A DNA stretch of 64,000 nt from Cryptomeria japonica (lineage: Eukaryota > Streptophyta > Pinopsida > Cupressales > Cupressaceae): contig NC_081406.1 of NCBI RefSeq assembly GCF_030272615.1, positions 472,740,400 through 472,804,399 on the forward strand, in the 5' to 3' direction. Made by a program: the position numbers and the translations under genes. The notes under the pieces are model-generated. The model saw only the letters and a list, made by a program, of their open reading frames with translations, ran no database searches and was not told the origin of the DNA. This document shows, in pieces, positions 1-11,511 of this stretch. The first letter of the stretch is position 1. The number at the start of each line of letters is the position of its first letter.

Positions 1-845
1 TTCATGAATGTTCTCTAATACAATAAATATTTAATCCTAAGCATGAGATTATAATAGAATAACTTGATAACCATATGGAGCATGTAAATGGCATAAACAA
101 CTAACATGTAAGTATCATAAGATGGAAGCACAATAAAAGTGTGAAAATGAGAGATTGCAAGAATGATACCATAAGGATGTGAAAATATTAGGAACATCAT
201 ATTAAGCATGGTAATAGACATTGTAAGCATGAAACATAGGAAGCATAGAAATATAATTGACACCTAGTATAGGAATATACCAGGGAGCAAGGGAAAACAT
301 AAGTGATAGACATGGAATATCATAAGACATGAATTAAACAAGGCATGTAAGAAAATCATGGAAGCTAAACACGTATTATACTAATTCATAAGATCTAAAC
401 AAGTAACTTAGAAAAACATGTGTGCTAAACATATGATATAGGGAACACATAAGAGATCAAAATGGAAAAAAGGAAAGGTGCCCTTGATTAGGGAAAAGAG
501 CATGAATCATTTAAAGGTGAAATAAGAATACAATATGTGCAATACATATGGCACAAAATTCCAATGTGTATAGGAAACACAAGGTAGATGTAAGAATTAT
601 AAAGAAGTATCACGATATGTACAACTTTCCAATAATTTAAAGATATTAGCTTCTCTAATAAAATAGGTAGAAACCCTAATTTTGTAATGACTCACTCAGT
701 TATGCTCCAATTCCTCTAAAATATAGACTACATATTCTTTAATACGTCCTTGAAAAACCCTTTAAAAATTATATTCCAAAAAATGACCTCCAAAATTGAG
801 AAAATGCTTTGTCTTCATGGTGCCAAGATCATGCCCTAATACCAC
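1..845 (-). mobile_element. decayed internal region of a copia-like LTR element
   Basis: No gene is visible. On the minus strand, a stretch at about 832-843 resembles the initiator-Met tRNA primer-binding site (TGGTATNAGNGC, with two changes) and lies two bases downstream of an LTR-like end (CATTACA). This suggests that 1-831 is the start of the internal region of an old minus-strand copia-like element. Short ORFs here have no recognisable domain. Assignment is inference from the PBS-like site and its LTR-like neighbour. Confidence 0.35.
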
Positions 846-1415
846 TTGTAATGAAATAACTTGTACAAAAGAGAGATAATATGAAATATGCTAAAAATAC
901 TTTATAATAGCTAAGAACAATAAGGCACTTTGAGGGGGCAAACCTCCAAATATCTCTAACGAGAACACAATTCACAATTTGATGATGAAATAAGACTTGC
1001 TACCTCCTATATATACCCTACTTATGCCAAGGATATCACCCAAGCCAACTTAGATATGACTATATAGGCCCTAGTCTGACCCAAATAACGACTTAATTAG
1101 GAATTAACATAGTCACAAGCTGACTACTCACAACCCTTAGCATACTTTAGGATTAAGGATGTAGCATTAGTTATTTAGGTCGACCTAGGGCCTATATAGT
1201 GGTATCTATGTTAGCCTAGGTGATATCCTTGGCATATGTAGAGTATATATAGGAGGCGGTGAGTCTTATTTCATCATCATATCGCAAATGGTGTTCTCAT
1301 TGGAGATTTTTTAAGGTTTCCCTCCTTGAAGTGGCTTATTATTCTCAACTATTATAAAGTATTTGCAACATATTTTGTTTTATATTTCTCTTTTTTGTAA
1401 GTTATTTTATTGCAA
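846..1415. repeat. head-to-head inverted LTR-like arms (palindrome, ~245-bp arms)
   Basis: The left arm (about 846-1095) and right arm (about 1165-1415) are reverse complements over most of their length with scattered mismatches. Shared blocks include CCTCCTATATATAC, GCCAAGGATATCACC and CTATATAGGCCCTAG. The left arm ends, on the minus strand, like an LTR (TTTCATTACA) next to a PBS-like site, so the palindrome looks like two LTR fragments facing each other. The 7.4-kb element starts three bases beyond the right arm. A foldback transposon is the alternative reading. Confidence 0.6.
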
Positions 1416-1417
1416 TC

Positions 1418-2504
1418 TGATGGACTTGTAAAGCACTGAGAGTGGGGGGTGAATCGGTGACACCAAAAGCAATACTACTTTAAATTCTGACTGGTAGATA
1501 TACTTAACAAGTTTGTTAAACAATATGCATGTAATCCAAAATGATATAACAACATCCACAATAAGTAAAACATCCACCATAACACAAGTGTTTATACGTG
1601 GAAAACCCAAATAGGTAAAAACCACGGTGAGATGGGACTCACAAGTTAACTATTTGCAGTAATAGATAACTGACCGGTTAAGGTCTACAAAGTGCTCTGC
1701 TAGGAGCGAATCTTGTTAAAGATCCCAAAGCTTAGTTAAAAGCTATACCCTGTAAAAGGTAGTACCCTGTAAGGAGTAACCTCGGCCGAGGATTTTTGAA
1801 TCAAAACTAATGGATCACTTGGTTAGAGGATTTGTACAATGAAGCTTGTTAGAGCTTACCCGGTTAGGGGATTTGACTGTCGCAGCGATTAGAAAACAAC
1901 AAGTGGTGTGATCTAGTAGTAGCACAACTTGCTTGTATAGATCCTCTTTTGTACACTCAACACTTCATTACCAACATACTCTGCAAGTTAATGCTTCTGC
2001 CTTCGCACATAACATATCTCCTTCGCTCATACAAAATAATTCATTGGGATGTCAATATATAGACATTTAGATTTCATGTCGGCATCTAGAAATCATATCA
2101 CAATTACCTAGGTGCAGTGTATCTGGTCAAACAATCATAACACATCACAAAAATACTACCAAAAATTGTCAGTAAGGATAACTCATCACATAATCAATGA
2201 ATACCGGTTGGAACAACAATACCGGTTGGAGTTAAACAGATAAATCGTTTATCCTTTGATGCTCCTGTGATAATCTCCGTTGGATCTTCAAGTTGATGCC
2301 GAGTTATGTATAACCATTGGTTGTCTTCATGTATATACCGGTTGTCACCATGTACTGGTTAGATATAAACCTCTAGTATACCGGTTGTAATATAAACAAC
2401 TTTGAAGTCACACCGGTAGACAATATGAACATATGTGTGTGTATGTGTTTCATCAATGACAACATATGATGAATTTATTCATTACAATCATCATCAAGCC
2501 AACA
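1418..2504 (-). repeat. 3' LTR of the 7.4-kb element (1087 bp)
   Basis: Minus orientation starts TGTTGGCTTGATGATG and ends CAAGTCCATCA. It matches 7688-8780 nearly base for base. At least six copies of CCGGTT are scattered through it, most as TACCGGTTG. Several short ORFs predicted here are LTR shadows. Confidence 0.9.
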
Positions 2505-2519
2505 ATCTCCCCCTTTGGC
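2505..2519 (-). other. polypurine tract of the 7.4-kb element
   Basis: Minus strand reads GCCAAAGGGGGAGAT directly before the TGTTGG start of the 3' LTR. This is the usual plus-strand priming site of plant copia elements. Confidence 0.85.
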
Positions 2520-2813
2520 ATTGATGGCAATGCTTAGAAAATTTTATAGTAATACCGCTAAGTGTGCTTACAATTTTTTTTTATACACATACACATATAC
2601 ATATACTCCCCCTTACTACATACATCATGCAAAATTTTCACAACACACATACATATTTCTACTCCCCCTTTGACAACAATGCCAAATTGAAAAGCAATAT
2701 ATATATATATATATAAGTTTGTATCAAAATGTTTTACATATACAAAAACTTGAAAAACTGAATCAAGATTCATGCATTGCTAGCCTCATAAAAATGACAT
2801 TAAATTTTCTCTT
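2520..2813. other. 3' untranslated part of the 7.4-kb element with an AT microsatellite
   Basis: No coding potential. It contains a short (AT)n run at about 2697-2716 and several CTCCCCC tracts on the + strand. It lies between the end of the broken second ORF and the polypurine tract. Confidence 0.5.
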
Positions 2814-5800
2814 CTACTGAGATAAAGTATGTTCCCATGTCTCTAGCAAGTTCTCAATGAACTCAAGTGTAGACATAATCTGAGTATGGAACTCTTCCAT
2901 TGAATCAAGTGTACAAGTTTCTGGGGTAGCCAAAATAGCTTCTGCATTCTTGTAGGCTCTTTGCAGTATGTCCACTTGGGATGTGAGTAGACTCTTCAAT
3001 TCCTTCAGTGACCGGAGTCTTTTTGCTTTCTCAAGATCATAGGTATCTAACCTGTTTTGCAAATCATCCACAGATTTGCTAAAAGCAAAAATAGAATCTT
3101 GAAGTGGTACATATGCATTGCATATCTTCTCTAGCTCTTGCTCTGTTTCAGTTCGCCTGTTATTGATAACAGAATAAAAGAATGGAACATTAGAAGTAGA
3201 TGCAAGAAATTTCCCTCTTGTTTCAATAGCTTTTCTTAATAAATCTTTATTAAGAGATAGAACAATTTTTCCTGTATCAATCTCTTTCATAAAAATCTCT
3301 CCACGTTTCTTCCTGTAACTCTTCTCAGCATAAGTTTGCGCCGCTTCTTCTGGGGACTTAATTTGGTTAGATGCATCAACAACCAATTGACGAAGTTTGC
3401 TAATAGGTGTTGTCAAATGCCCTGTAGCAGTTTCCAGTAGTAGACTTGTCAGAATATCCACAACATTCTGAATGGTTTCTGCTTCCATTCTCTTTTCGTT
3501 AAGTCTCTTCTCGTGTGCCCTAGATTGCATGACAGTTGCAATCTTCATCATTTCAGATGCACTCATATTATCAACAATTATAGGCCCTAAGATGCGAATG
3601 AGTCATCATCATCTTCATCAGTCTATTGTAAAACTAATGATGTTATCGGTTCAGAAGATGTTACCTTAACAATCTCTTCTTTCTCTTGTTCTTTCTCCAT
3701 TTCTTGTTCAGAAATCTGTGTATCAACTTTTTCATTGGATTCCTTCTGAGTGGCCTGTGAAACTGGTGGCAGTTGGGGTTTCACTGGTTGTTCCTTGACT
3801 AGTGGAATATCCACTCCTGGTTGAGTTGCCGGTTTCTCAACTTTAGTAACGTGTGAATCTAAAATTTCCAGTGGCTGCATATCTGGTGCTGTAATGTCTC
3901 CAGATAGATCTATTGCATCCTCAATATCATCAACAAGTATGACTCGTTGGACAATAGTGTCATCCTTCTTCTTGATAGGATAAACAACATCAACTTGCAC
4001 AATTTCTTCCTCATCCATCTCAGGTCGATCAACAATATCTTGCTCATCGTTAGAGGAATGTATAAGTTCTTCCATTCGTTGGATATTTCTAGTAAGCAAA
4101 ATGAACTTTGTACTTATCAACCAATTCATTCAACTCATCATTTGACAAATCAAAAAAATATTGTACAAATACATCATCTATGATTTCTTTTTCTTTCTTT
4201 ATTGTTTCCTCCCATTTATTCAAAAGAATAGTATATAAGGAATTAGAGATATCCTTTTCAAGATCATGAGGTAATCTATTAAAATGGCACAAATAATTGA
4301 TTACTTGTTGAATAATTTGTTCCTTTTCATCTTCATTGAATGAATCAAAATGATCTTTGACATTATCAAATCTGTTTCTTCCTAATGTCTTCACTGTTCT
4401 CTCAAAGGTAGTCTCAGGCTTGTAAGTTAAGATATCAAAAGACACAGTTGCCTTTGGCACTTCCTTCACTTGCTTGGTTGTTTTACCGGTTGCTTTTATT
4501 TTCTTGGGTTCCTCCTCAATATCAGTACCTTCAGATTCTGCTTGGAGAATTAGTTTCTGAGCTCTTCTCGTTGATGCAGTCTCCTTCTTTGCATATACTT
4601 TGGGTACCGGTTCCTTTTTGGTTTGGACACTTTGTGTCACTCTTGTACATTTTATTACCGGAGGTGCTTGCTCAACCTTCTTCTTCTTACCTTTACCACT
4701 TATGGATGGAACACTACTGGTTTCAGCTGTTGCATTTTGAACTTCAATTGTATCCAATCTTACCTTCTTTTTGTCCACTGGAGATGCCAACAGGTTATTG
4801 GCATAACTGATCAATAAGTCATAGTTGACTTCATAGCTCATGTCTTCCATTTCTTCTTCTCTAGGCTCAATAGCCCCCATCAAACAAAAATCAGTGGTAA
4901 CTGTGAAAATAATGTCCTTAGCGAAGTGTTTTACCACATCCTCAGGCAATCTTACTCATACTAATTTTCTTTTGAAATTCATTGAAATATTTATTCATTG
5001 CAACAGAGAAGGTATTCCTCACAACCTTGATGTTGTTCTTAATCTGGGCAGATACCAGTAGATCCTTAGACCATTCAAGATCACCAATTCTCGGTAGGAA
5101 ACTCTGGAAATAAAAGAATAGACCGATCCACAACTTTCCAAATTAAAATTTTTGACTACTATCCTTCTTGATAGACTGAAGATTCAACAATAATTGGCTC
5201 CTTATGGCCTCACATAGGTCATAATTAGCATTTTCATCTATCATCTTATAAGCAGTATGCACCGCTGTAGATGGAACACTATTCAATCTACTAGAATAAA
5301 ATATCTGGTAGCCTATAACCATAGCTGCCAACTTTACCGCTGGGTCCTTGATGTCATTGACAAAAAAAGCACGCCCATCAAAGGTTGAACCGGTTAGAGT
5401 GTTTATTGTCTCTTTTGAAATTCGTCTTAGCTTAGGTACTTCACCGATTGAGTAAAAACCAGTTACAACTTGAATAGCTTCCTTGGTTATAGTATGAGTC
5501 CTTTCTAAATACATGTTTTCCCCATGAACACGACTCAGAATAATTCAGATATGTTCCTCTTCAAAATCTTCAAGAATGCATGTTGCATTATGAAAACCTT
5601 TCTCATAAACCCTAATATATTCTGGTTGAATCTTTCTGTTTTCATCGCAAAGGGATTTCAATTGAGAATATATCGACAATGATCCTAAATCCTCAATCTT
5701 GCAATCAATGTCGCTAGACAAATCTCCTTTCACTACGACACCACTAGGAACTTGTGATAAAGCATTATAAGACACAATTCGTTCCGCCTTTACAACTTCC

Positions 5801-5853
5801 ATAGGTTCAGATATGATCATCAATTTCTCTACTGGTTTAGAAGATGATGCCAT
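2814..5853 (-). pseudogene. broken ~1,010-codon ORF of unknown function inside the 7.4-kb element
   Basis: Six open pieces follow one another on the minus strand (5853-5545, 5514-5143, 5133-4942, 4949-4089, 4129-3623, 3566-2814) and together form one protein. The first three share a frame and are split only by single stops near 5543 and 5141. Later pieces are joined by small frameshifts near 4945, 4100 and 3590, plus a stop near 3640. The N-terminal third is globular (a segment reading YLERTHTITKEAIQVVTGF, then SSRLNSVPSTAVHTAYKMI). The middle is lysine-rich and low complexity; a glutamate-rich acidic stretch follows; the C-terminal 250 residues look helical or coiled-coil. I see no protease DTGA/DSGS, integrase DDE or RT YVDD motif. 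The start at 5853 (MASSSKPVEKL) is the first Met of the open frame. I do not recognise the family; it may be a capsid-like or captured host-derived protein. Confidence 0.75.
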
Positions 5854-6329
5854 TTCAGATAAACTAGATTCAAAGTAGGATTTTTCAAAGAAATACCTTA
5901 TTTTATGTGCGCTGCCTCATTTACCGATTGAATACTCAAGTGCACACGAGTTCAGTTTTCACCAACCTTCAAATTAGCTTGATCACTCAAATCACGATAC
6001 AACTTCGACTAAAATCAGCTAACAATCCTTTCTTAGCTCTGCAAGCGCTCAAAAAATTCTTTCTCGAATGCATTAGGGTAAAAATAACAAAGTGAAACTC
6101 GCTTTTATCCTTTTTACCTATTGCATTAAATGTTCGCCCGTTAGGGTTACAAACCCTAATTATCCCGCTTAATGATATGTACAATATTGATAGATGTAAA
6201 ACCGACTGATAACCAATTGACAAAAAGTTATCAAAATTTCATACATTCAAAATCTCTTACCACTCATTCATCTCAAGGGGTCCGGAAGTGGATTTATCGT
6301 TATGCTCCCCTTAGCCATATTGAAAAGGC
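5854..6329. other. spacer between the two ORFs of the 7.4-kb element
   Basis: This AT-rich stretch has no ORF that continues either neighbour. The small ORFs on both strands lack recognisable motifs. It could be an intron or spacer of the element's transcript; no clear splice pair was established. Confidence 0.4.
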
Positions 6330-7625
6330 TTAGTTCATTGGTGCGGGATTCTCCACACTGGGTGAAGGATTAGTTTCTTCTCCAGGTGAATCATCACTCT
6401 TCTTTTTCCATATTCGATTCATTTCTTCTCTGGTTTCTTCAATATTGACCTTCTTCTTGCCTTTCTGATCTTTATAAGGATTGATCGGTTTGCTCTTTCT
6501 AGATCTACAAAATTTTGCCATGTGTCCCGGTTTATGACAATGATAGCAGGCCATTCCAGATGATCTCCAAGGTCCTGCATTACCTCTCCCAGTTCTTCTT
6601 TTGCAATTCATAGCCACGTGACCAAAGTTGTTACAGATGGTGCAAATGACATTTGTTACCTTTTCCATCTTAAATGGACTAAACCGGTTGCCGGAGGGTC
6701 TTTGCCAGTTCATGTTACCCCGGTTATAATAGTTTCTCATCCAGTTGCCATTTGGTCTTGGATGCATATGCGGTACATGATTATTTGCTTCATATCTACA
6801 TTCAACTGATCTATGTCCATACATTTTGCATGTGAAGTAGTGACCTTCAAATTTCTTGGATACATACCTAGCATTTGTATTGTAGCTTGCATTTCCATTA
6901 GGTTTGTTTCTACAAACATTTGCAGTGTGACCAGGTTTATGGCAAACAAAACAAACATGTTTAAAGACCTTCTTACCGGTAGACTTTTTAGCCTTAGGAG
7001 CAGATTTGTTCTTATGAGTGTTTTTCTTGGTACCGAAGGATTCTCCTTTTTTAGATGTGTGAAAACCAAGTCCAAAGCTATCACCATTCATCCTTTGTGA
7101 TTGAATTTGTTCTTCTAGCAAGGTAGAATTTCTGTTGAACTTTTCCAATTTCGCATTTGCTTCAATGAGCTGTTTGGTGAGATCTTCATTATGTTTTGAC
7201 AGGTTCTCTCTTAGAGATGATGCTAATTCAAGATCTAACTGTAAGCTCTCTTTTTCTTCTCTCTCTGCATTCAAATGCTCATGCAAAGTAGCATTCTCTC
7301 GCTTGATCTTGGCAATCTCATGATGTCTTTCCTTGATGAGATCTTCAGCAGTTCTCCCGGCTTCTAATTCCTGACTCATGCAGATAGTAAGACCTTCTAG
7401 CTCTCTTCTCAGATTTGGCTTTTCACTGTTTAGTTTTTCAACTTCCTCAGCTAAAGCATCAATATTGGCCTCATTTGAAGAACTATTATCAAATATTTCT
7501 AACAATTGTTCAATTAGCTCTCTCCTTTCGACTTGAGAAGCTTTCAGTTTGACCCTTAGGGTTTCAAGCTCATTTCTACCAGCCTCAAGCTCTCTAGCCA
7601 TCTCAAAGTATCTCATATCCCCCAT
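6330..7625 (-). CDS. gag-like protein with coiled coil and four CCHC-type zinc knuckles
   Basis: 431 codons, uninterrupted. The frame is open upstream into the LTR, but the first Met inside the element (MGDMRYFEMARELEAG, 7625) lies ~50 bases after the PBS and is the natural start. Residues ~10-175 form a long charged heptad-like coiled coil. A serine/lysine linker follows, then knuckles CFVCHKPGHTANVC, a degenerate FTCKMYGHRSVEC lacking its first Cys, CTICNNFGHVAMNC and CYHCHKPGHMAKFC, separated by basic Arg/Asn-rich segments. The C-terminus is acidic, then Pro-rich. Zinc knuckles of this spacing bind retroelement RNA. The usual copia gag domain (UBN2 type) is not obvious, so the coiled coil may drive assembly (inference). 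It is intact while the second ORF is broken. Confidence 0.8.
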   Translation of the reverse strand: MGDMRYFEMARELEAGRNELETLRVKLKASQVERRELIEQLLEIFDNSSSNEANIDALAEEVEKLNSEKPNLRRELEGLTICMSQELEAGRTAEDLIKERHHEIAKIKRENATLHEHLNAEREEKESLQLDLELASSLRENLSKHNEDLTKQLIEANAKLEKFNRNSTLLEEQIQSQRMNGDSFGLGFHTSKKGESFGTKKNTHKNKSAPKAKKSTGKKVFKHVCFVCHKPGHTANVCRNKPNGNASYNTNARYVSKKFEGHYFTCKMYGHRSVECRYEANNHVPHMHPRPNGNWMRNYYNRGNMNWQRPSGNRFSPFKMEKVTNVICTICNNFGHVAMNCKRRTGRGNAGPWRSSGMACYHCHKPGHMAKFCRSRKSKPINPYKDQKGKKKVNIEETREEMNRIWKKKSDDSPGEETNPSPSVENPAPMN

Positions 7626-7673
7626 GGTAGCTTTAGGGTTTCCTTCCAAGCGATTAGGCTTTAAATAAGTTAG

Positions 7674-7685
7674 GCTCTGATACCA
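7674..7685 (-). other. primer-binding site (initiator Met-tRNA)
   Basis: Minus strand reads TGGTATCAGAGC two bases after the LTR end. It is complementary to the 3' end of plant initiator tRNA-Met, the normal copia primer. Confidence 0.9.
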
Positions 7686-7687
7686 AT

Positions 7688-8780
7688 TGATGGACTTGTA
7701 AAACACTGAGAGGGGGGGGGGGGGGTGAATCAGTGACACCAAAAGAAATACTACTTTGAACACTGACCAGTAGATATACTTAACAAGTTTGTTAAACAAT
7801 ATTCATGTAATCCAAAATGATATAACAACATCCACAATAAGTAAAACATCCACCATAACACAAGTGTTTATACGTGGAAAACCCAAATAGGTAAAAACCA
7901 CGGTGAGATGGGACTCACAAGTTAACTATCTGCAGTAATAGATAACTGACCGGTTAAGGTCTACAATGTGCTCTGCTAGGAGCGAATCCTGTTAAAGATC
8001 CCAAAGCTTAGTTAAAAGCTATACCTTGTAAAAGGTAGTACCCTGTAAGGAGTAACCTCGATGGAGGATTTCTGAATCCAAACTAATGGATCACTTGGTT
8101 AGAGGATTTGTACAATGAAGCTTGTTAGAGCTTACCCGGTTAGGGGATTTGACTGTTGCAGTGATTAGAAAACAACAGGTGGTGTGATCTAGTAGTAGCA
8201 CAACTTGCTTGTATAGATCCTCTTATGCGCACTCAACACTTCATTACCAACATACTCTGCAACTTAATGCTTCTGCCTTCGCACATAACATATCTCCTTC
8301 ACTCATACAAAATAATTCATTGTGATGTCAATATATAGACATTTAGATTTCATGTCGGCCTCTAGAAATCATATCACAATTACCTAGGTGCAGTGTATCT
8401 GGTCAAACAATCATAACGCATCACAAAAATACCGCCAAAAGTTATCGGTAAGGATAACTCATCGCATAATCAATGAATACTGGTTGGAACAACAATACCG
8501 GTTGGAGTTAAACATATAAATCGTTTATCCTTTGATGCTCCTGTGATAATCTCCGTTGGATCTCCAAGTTGATGCCGAGTTATTTATAACCACTGGTTGT
8601 CTTCATGTATATACCGGTTGTCACCATGTACTGGTTAGATATAAACCTCTAGTATATTGGTTGTAATATAAACAACTTTGAAGTCACACCGGTAGACAAT
8701 ATGAACATATGTGTGTGTATGTGTTTCATCAATGACAACAAATGATGAAATTATTCATTACAATCATCATCAAGCCAACA
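7688..8780 (-). repeat. 5' LTR of the 7.4-kb element (1093 bp)
   Basis: Near-identical partner of 1418-2504, longer by a G-homopolymer expansion at about 7711-7725. Repeated CCGGTT motifs are conserved. It would carry the element's promoter. Confidence 0.9.
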
Positions 8781-10250
8781 TAATTGAAACGACAAAATCA
8801 TTGTAAATAACCACTCGATGTGTTTTATTTGATGGACACCTTGGTTCACTATGTAAAGTAGGTCTTTTAATACCTATTTATATGTATGTGTGTGTGCGCG
8901 CGCACCAAATGAACAATTTTTTGTATTGGTTTTGACACCCATACTTGTTTTTGTTTTTGTTCTTTTGTGATCAGATTATTTGCTTTATCTCATGTTTCAA
9001 TCGTAGCCTTTAGTTGGATTGGTGGTTCCTCAATGGTTACACTATTGGATTTGGGATTAGCCATGTATCCTTGCCTTTTTGGATGGTATTCTTAGGAATA
9101 TTCATGTTTGTTGCATCCTTCTTGTTTTGTGTTAACCATTTTCCTTATCCTTCTTGTTGTCCTTGAAGTGCTTATATAAATTGTAAATAACATAATTTAT
9201 TTCATTCAATGGCTCCTTAGGCTCAGGTAAGAAAGTACCAATAGTAAAATTAGCATGCTTTGAGGGATTTTGGTATAGATGTCTTGGTACCATGACAATT
9301 TTTTCGTAATGAATAAACTTTACGAATGATGCACGATGGAAGGAACAAGTTGATATTGTTCTATCCATAGTTTACCTATGGCAAGGTTAAATATATTAGA
9401 AGCTAGAATAGTGTGGAAGAGTATGGTTCTTCTCTTTGCTCAAATTTTAACTTCGAGATGATGGAGCCTAGAGTATTTTAACTTCGAGAAGATGCAACCT
9501 AGAGTATATTTTTTGGTTTTGTTGAAACTTTTAAAATTAACTATTGATTGTGCATATTGATTTGTTACGAAGTATTGTTAAACAAAATTTTTTTAGTACA
9601 AATTGAAATAGTATCATAGATCAACCATAATTCCTTTGATATGGTGACATCATATGTCTCCTCTACTGTAAAGAGGTCCATAGTGTCCCTTGTTAAGTAT
9701 TGCATCATGAAAAAATGTGATGGTTAACAGGGATGATGCTTTAGGTTGTTTGCTAATACCTCCAATAAATTCATCGTAAGATTTTAATGGCATGTAAAAC
9801 ATCTTTTTATTTGTTTTTTATCTTCCATAATAATGTTCGCATGATTAGATTGATCGTCACCTCAAAAAGATCCATGAATATTTAAAAAATTTGATAAGAA
9901 AAAGATACAAATTGTTGCCACCATTATGTATTCTTTCCACATGAATTAACTTGTTATTAAATCAATTAATATATCTTAATTTTTATTAATTTTTAATCCC
10001 CAAAACCTTTTCTTGTATTCACAATAAAAGATTTTGAATTAAAACTTTTAGACCCTTATGTTGAGGTGTCCAACAATGTACAAAGGAATATTGGAGGCAC
10101 ATTTTCTCCCCCCAAAATAATTGCAACACAATATCAAAGGGATTAAGAAACCTTTCTTGTCCCCCACTTAGGCCTCTTGCCTCCCTTGAATTATAGAAAC
10201 GGGCAATGGCGGACAACTCAATGCAAAGGTTCCAAAGTAAACACCCCATC
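8781..10250. other. intergenic DNA, nothing recognised
   Basis: AT-rich, with a short alternating GT/GC run near 8888-8903. Short ORFs on both strands (for example 9132-9368 and 10019-10249, minus) show no domain and no neighbouring coding signal. Confidence 0.4.
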
Positions 10251-10735
10251 CCAACGCAAGTGCGTTGCCCGCCCGCATCGTTTATTGCTTCAATTTTGCT
10301 TCAACCGGGTTCGTTCATTCAAGATTGATTGAAGCGTGTTATGTATCGCGACCAGCCCGCTGCGTGCGAAGAAACGAAGAGGAGCCTAGCGTATATAGGG
10401 GAACAATCATATGATCTTACCAAGGGTAGATAGGGCTCTCCCTAATTAACAGAAATGCCCGAGCGGGGGAACCATCCTGACTAGGTAGTATTCAAGGAAT
10501 CACCGTCCTCCTTCACACCCGAGGCGCAGGTGTCTCTACGATTCTCTGATGTATATTCGGACCGGAGGCTGGGTTCGAACCTTCCATCGACGGCCGGAAA
10601 ATGAATGCCATGTCAAGTTCCCTTGCGTTCGTGCTTGGCTCTCTATCTCCTCCGGGTTCGAGCCTTCCATCGACGTCCGGAAAATGCAAGCCATGTCCAG
10701 CACCCAGCTTGGCTCTTTATCTAACTTTTAGGAAG
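10251..10735. repeat. GC-richer island with an 83-bp tandem duplication
   Basis: Base composition rises relative to its flanks. Two copies of a segment starting GGGTTCGAACCTTCCATCGA (10571) and GGGTTCGAGCCTTCCATCGA (10654) lie 83 bp apart, each followed by CGGAAAATG. GGTTCGA-type motifs resemble pol III B boxes but no A box or cloverleaf was found. The unit could be part of an unrecognised repeat; it is not coding in any convincing frame. Confidence 0.45.
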
Positions 10736-11510
10736 AAAGCAAGCTTCAAGTTTTCTATCATTTTTTTGTATCTATGTATCATAATTGATTCATTGTGCAT
10801 CTTTATTGGTACTCATAGTGCATGACTACTCGGACAATTGTATGTAAGTATTGGTAATTTTAAGTGAATGGTTATAAGGTCATCTTTAAGCATGTATTAG
10901 GTGACAATTTGAAATGTGTACATTTTGATCCTTGCATGCATAACTGATCCCACAACATGCATTGTTACTACCTAGAAGCCAAAACAATAGCTATAAGCAA
11001 CAAAGTCACATGTGAAGACAATAAAAAAAAATCATCAAAATCTGATGTATTGTTTAGAATCTGTGGGTGTGCAAAGTTAGCTATAGCGGCTACTCGTATG
11101 CTTCCCCTATCAATGCATAATCATTGTAATTCATCTTCTAATAGTTGTGAGTAATGCTTTAAAGCTCAAGACATAAACACTAATCTTTTTATTTGGTTTT
11201 TGTTAGACTATTAAACAATTTTTTTAAATTAGACTAAGATAAATGAAAATGTCTCACAAAACAATTTGTCAATTAGATATATGAATAAATAGATTTACAA
11301 AGTAATTTGATTAATAAAGAGGATATCCTTTTGATGTGTGTGGAATTTTTTTTGCAACTAATTTATTATCATACAAGACAATCAAACAAGTTGCATTGAA
11401 TGTTCTTACGTGGTTTATTGGATCACCTTTATTATTCTATAATTCGAATTGGATTGCCACAAAGTACATTGAAGAAGGCTATGCTGATATGTTTTTTATT
11501 ATGGGTAAAT
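10736..11510. other. intergenic DNA, nothing recognised
   Basis: AT-rich with no coding or structural signal that I can support. Confidence 0.4.
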
Positions 11511-11511
11511 T

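Larger units (their letters stand above)
1418..8780 (-). mobile_element. large Copia-type LTR retroelement lacking pol (7.36 kb)
   Basis: Direct repeats at 1418-2504 and 7688-8780 bracket the element; each reads TG...CA in minus orientation (TGTTGGC...CCATCA). A primer-binding site for initiator Met-tRNA (TGGTATCAGAGC) lies two bases inside the 5' LTR, and a purine tract (CCAAAGGGGGAGAT) abuts the 3' LTR, both typical of plant Ty1/copia. The LTRs differ by roughly 4% by eye. Inside are a gag-like ORF and a broken ~1,010-codon ORF, but no protease, integrase, RT or RNase H motif in any frame I could read. The 5-bp flanks (CAATC and TAATT) do not form a clean target duplication. It probably moves with proteins of an autonomous partner (inference). 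Confidence 0.85.

Noticed and set aside
10019-10249. 76-codon minus ORF as a gene
   Set aside because: No domain, no promoter context, and it overlaps the edge of a repeat-rich island.
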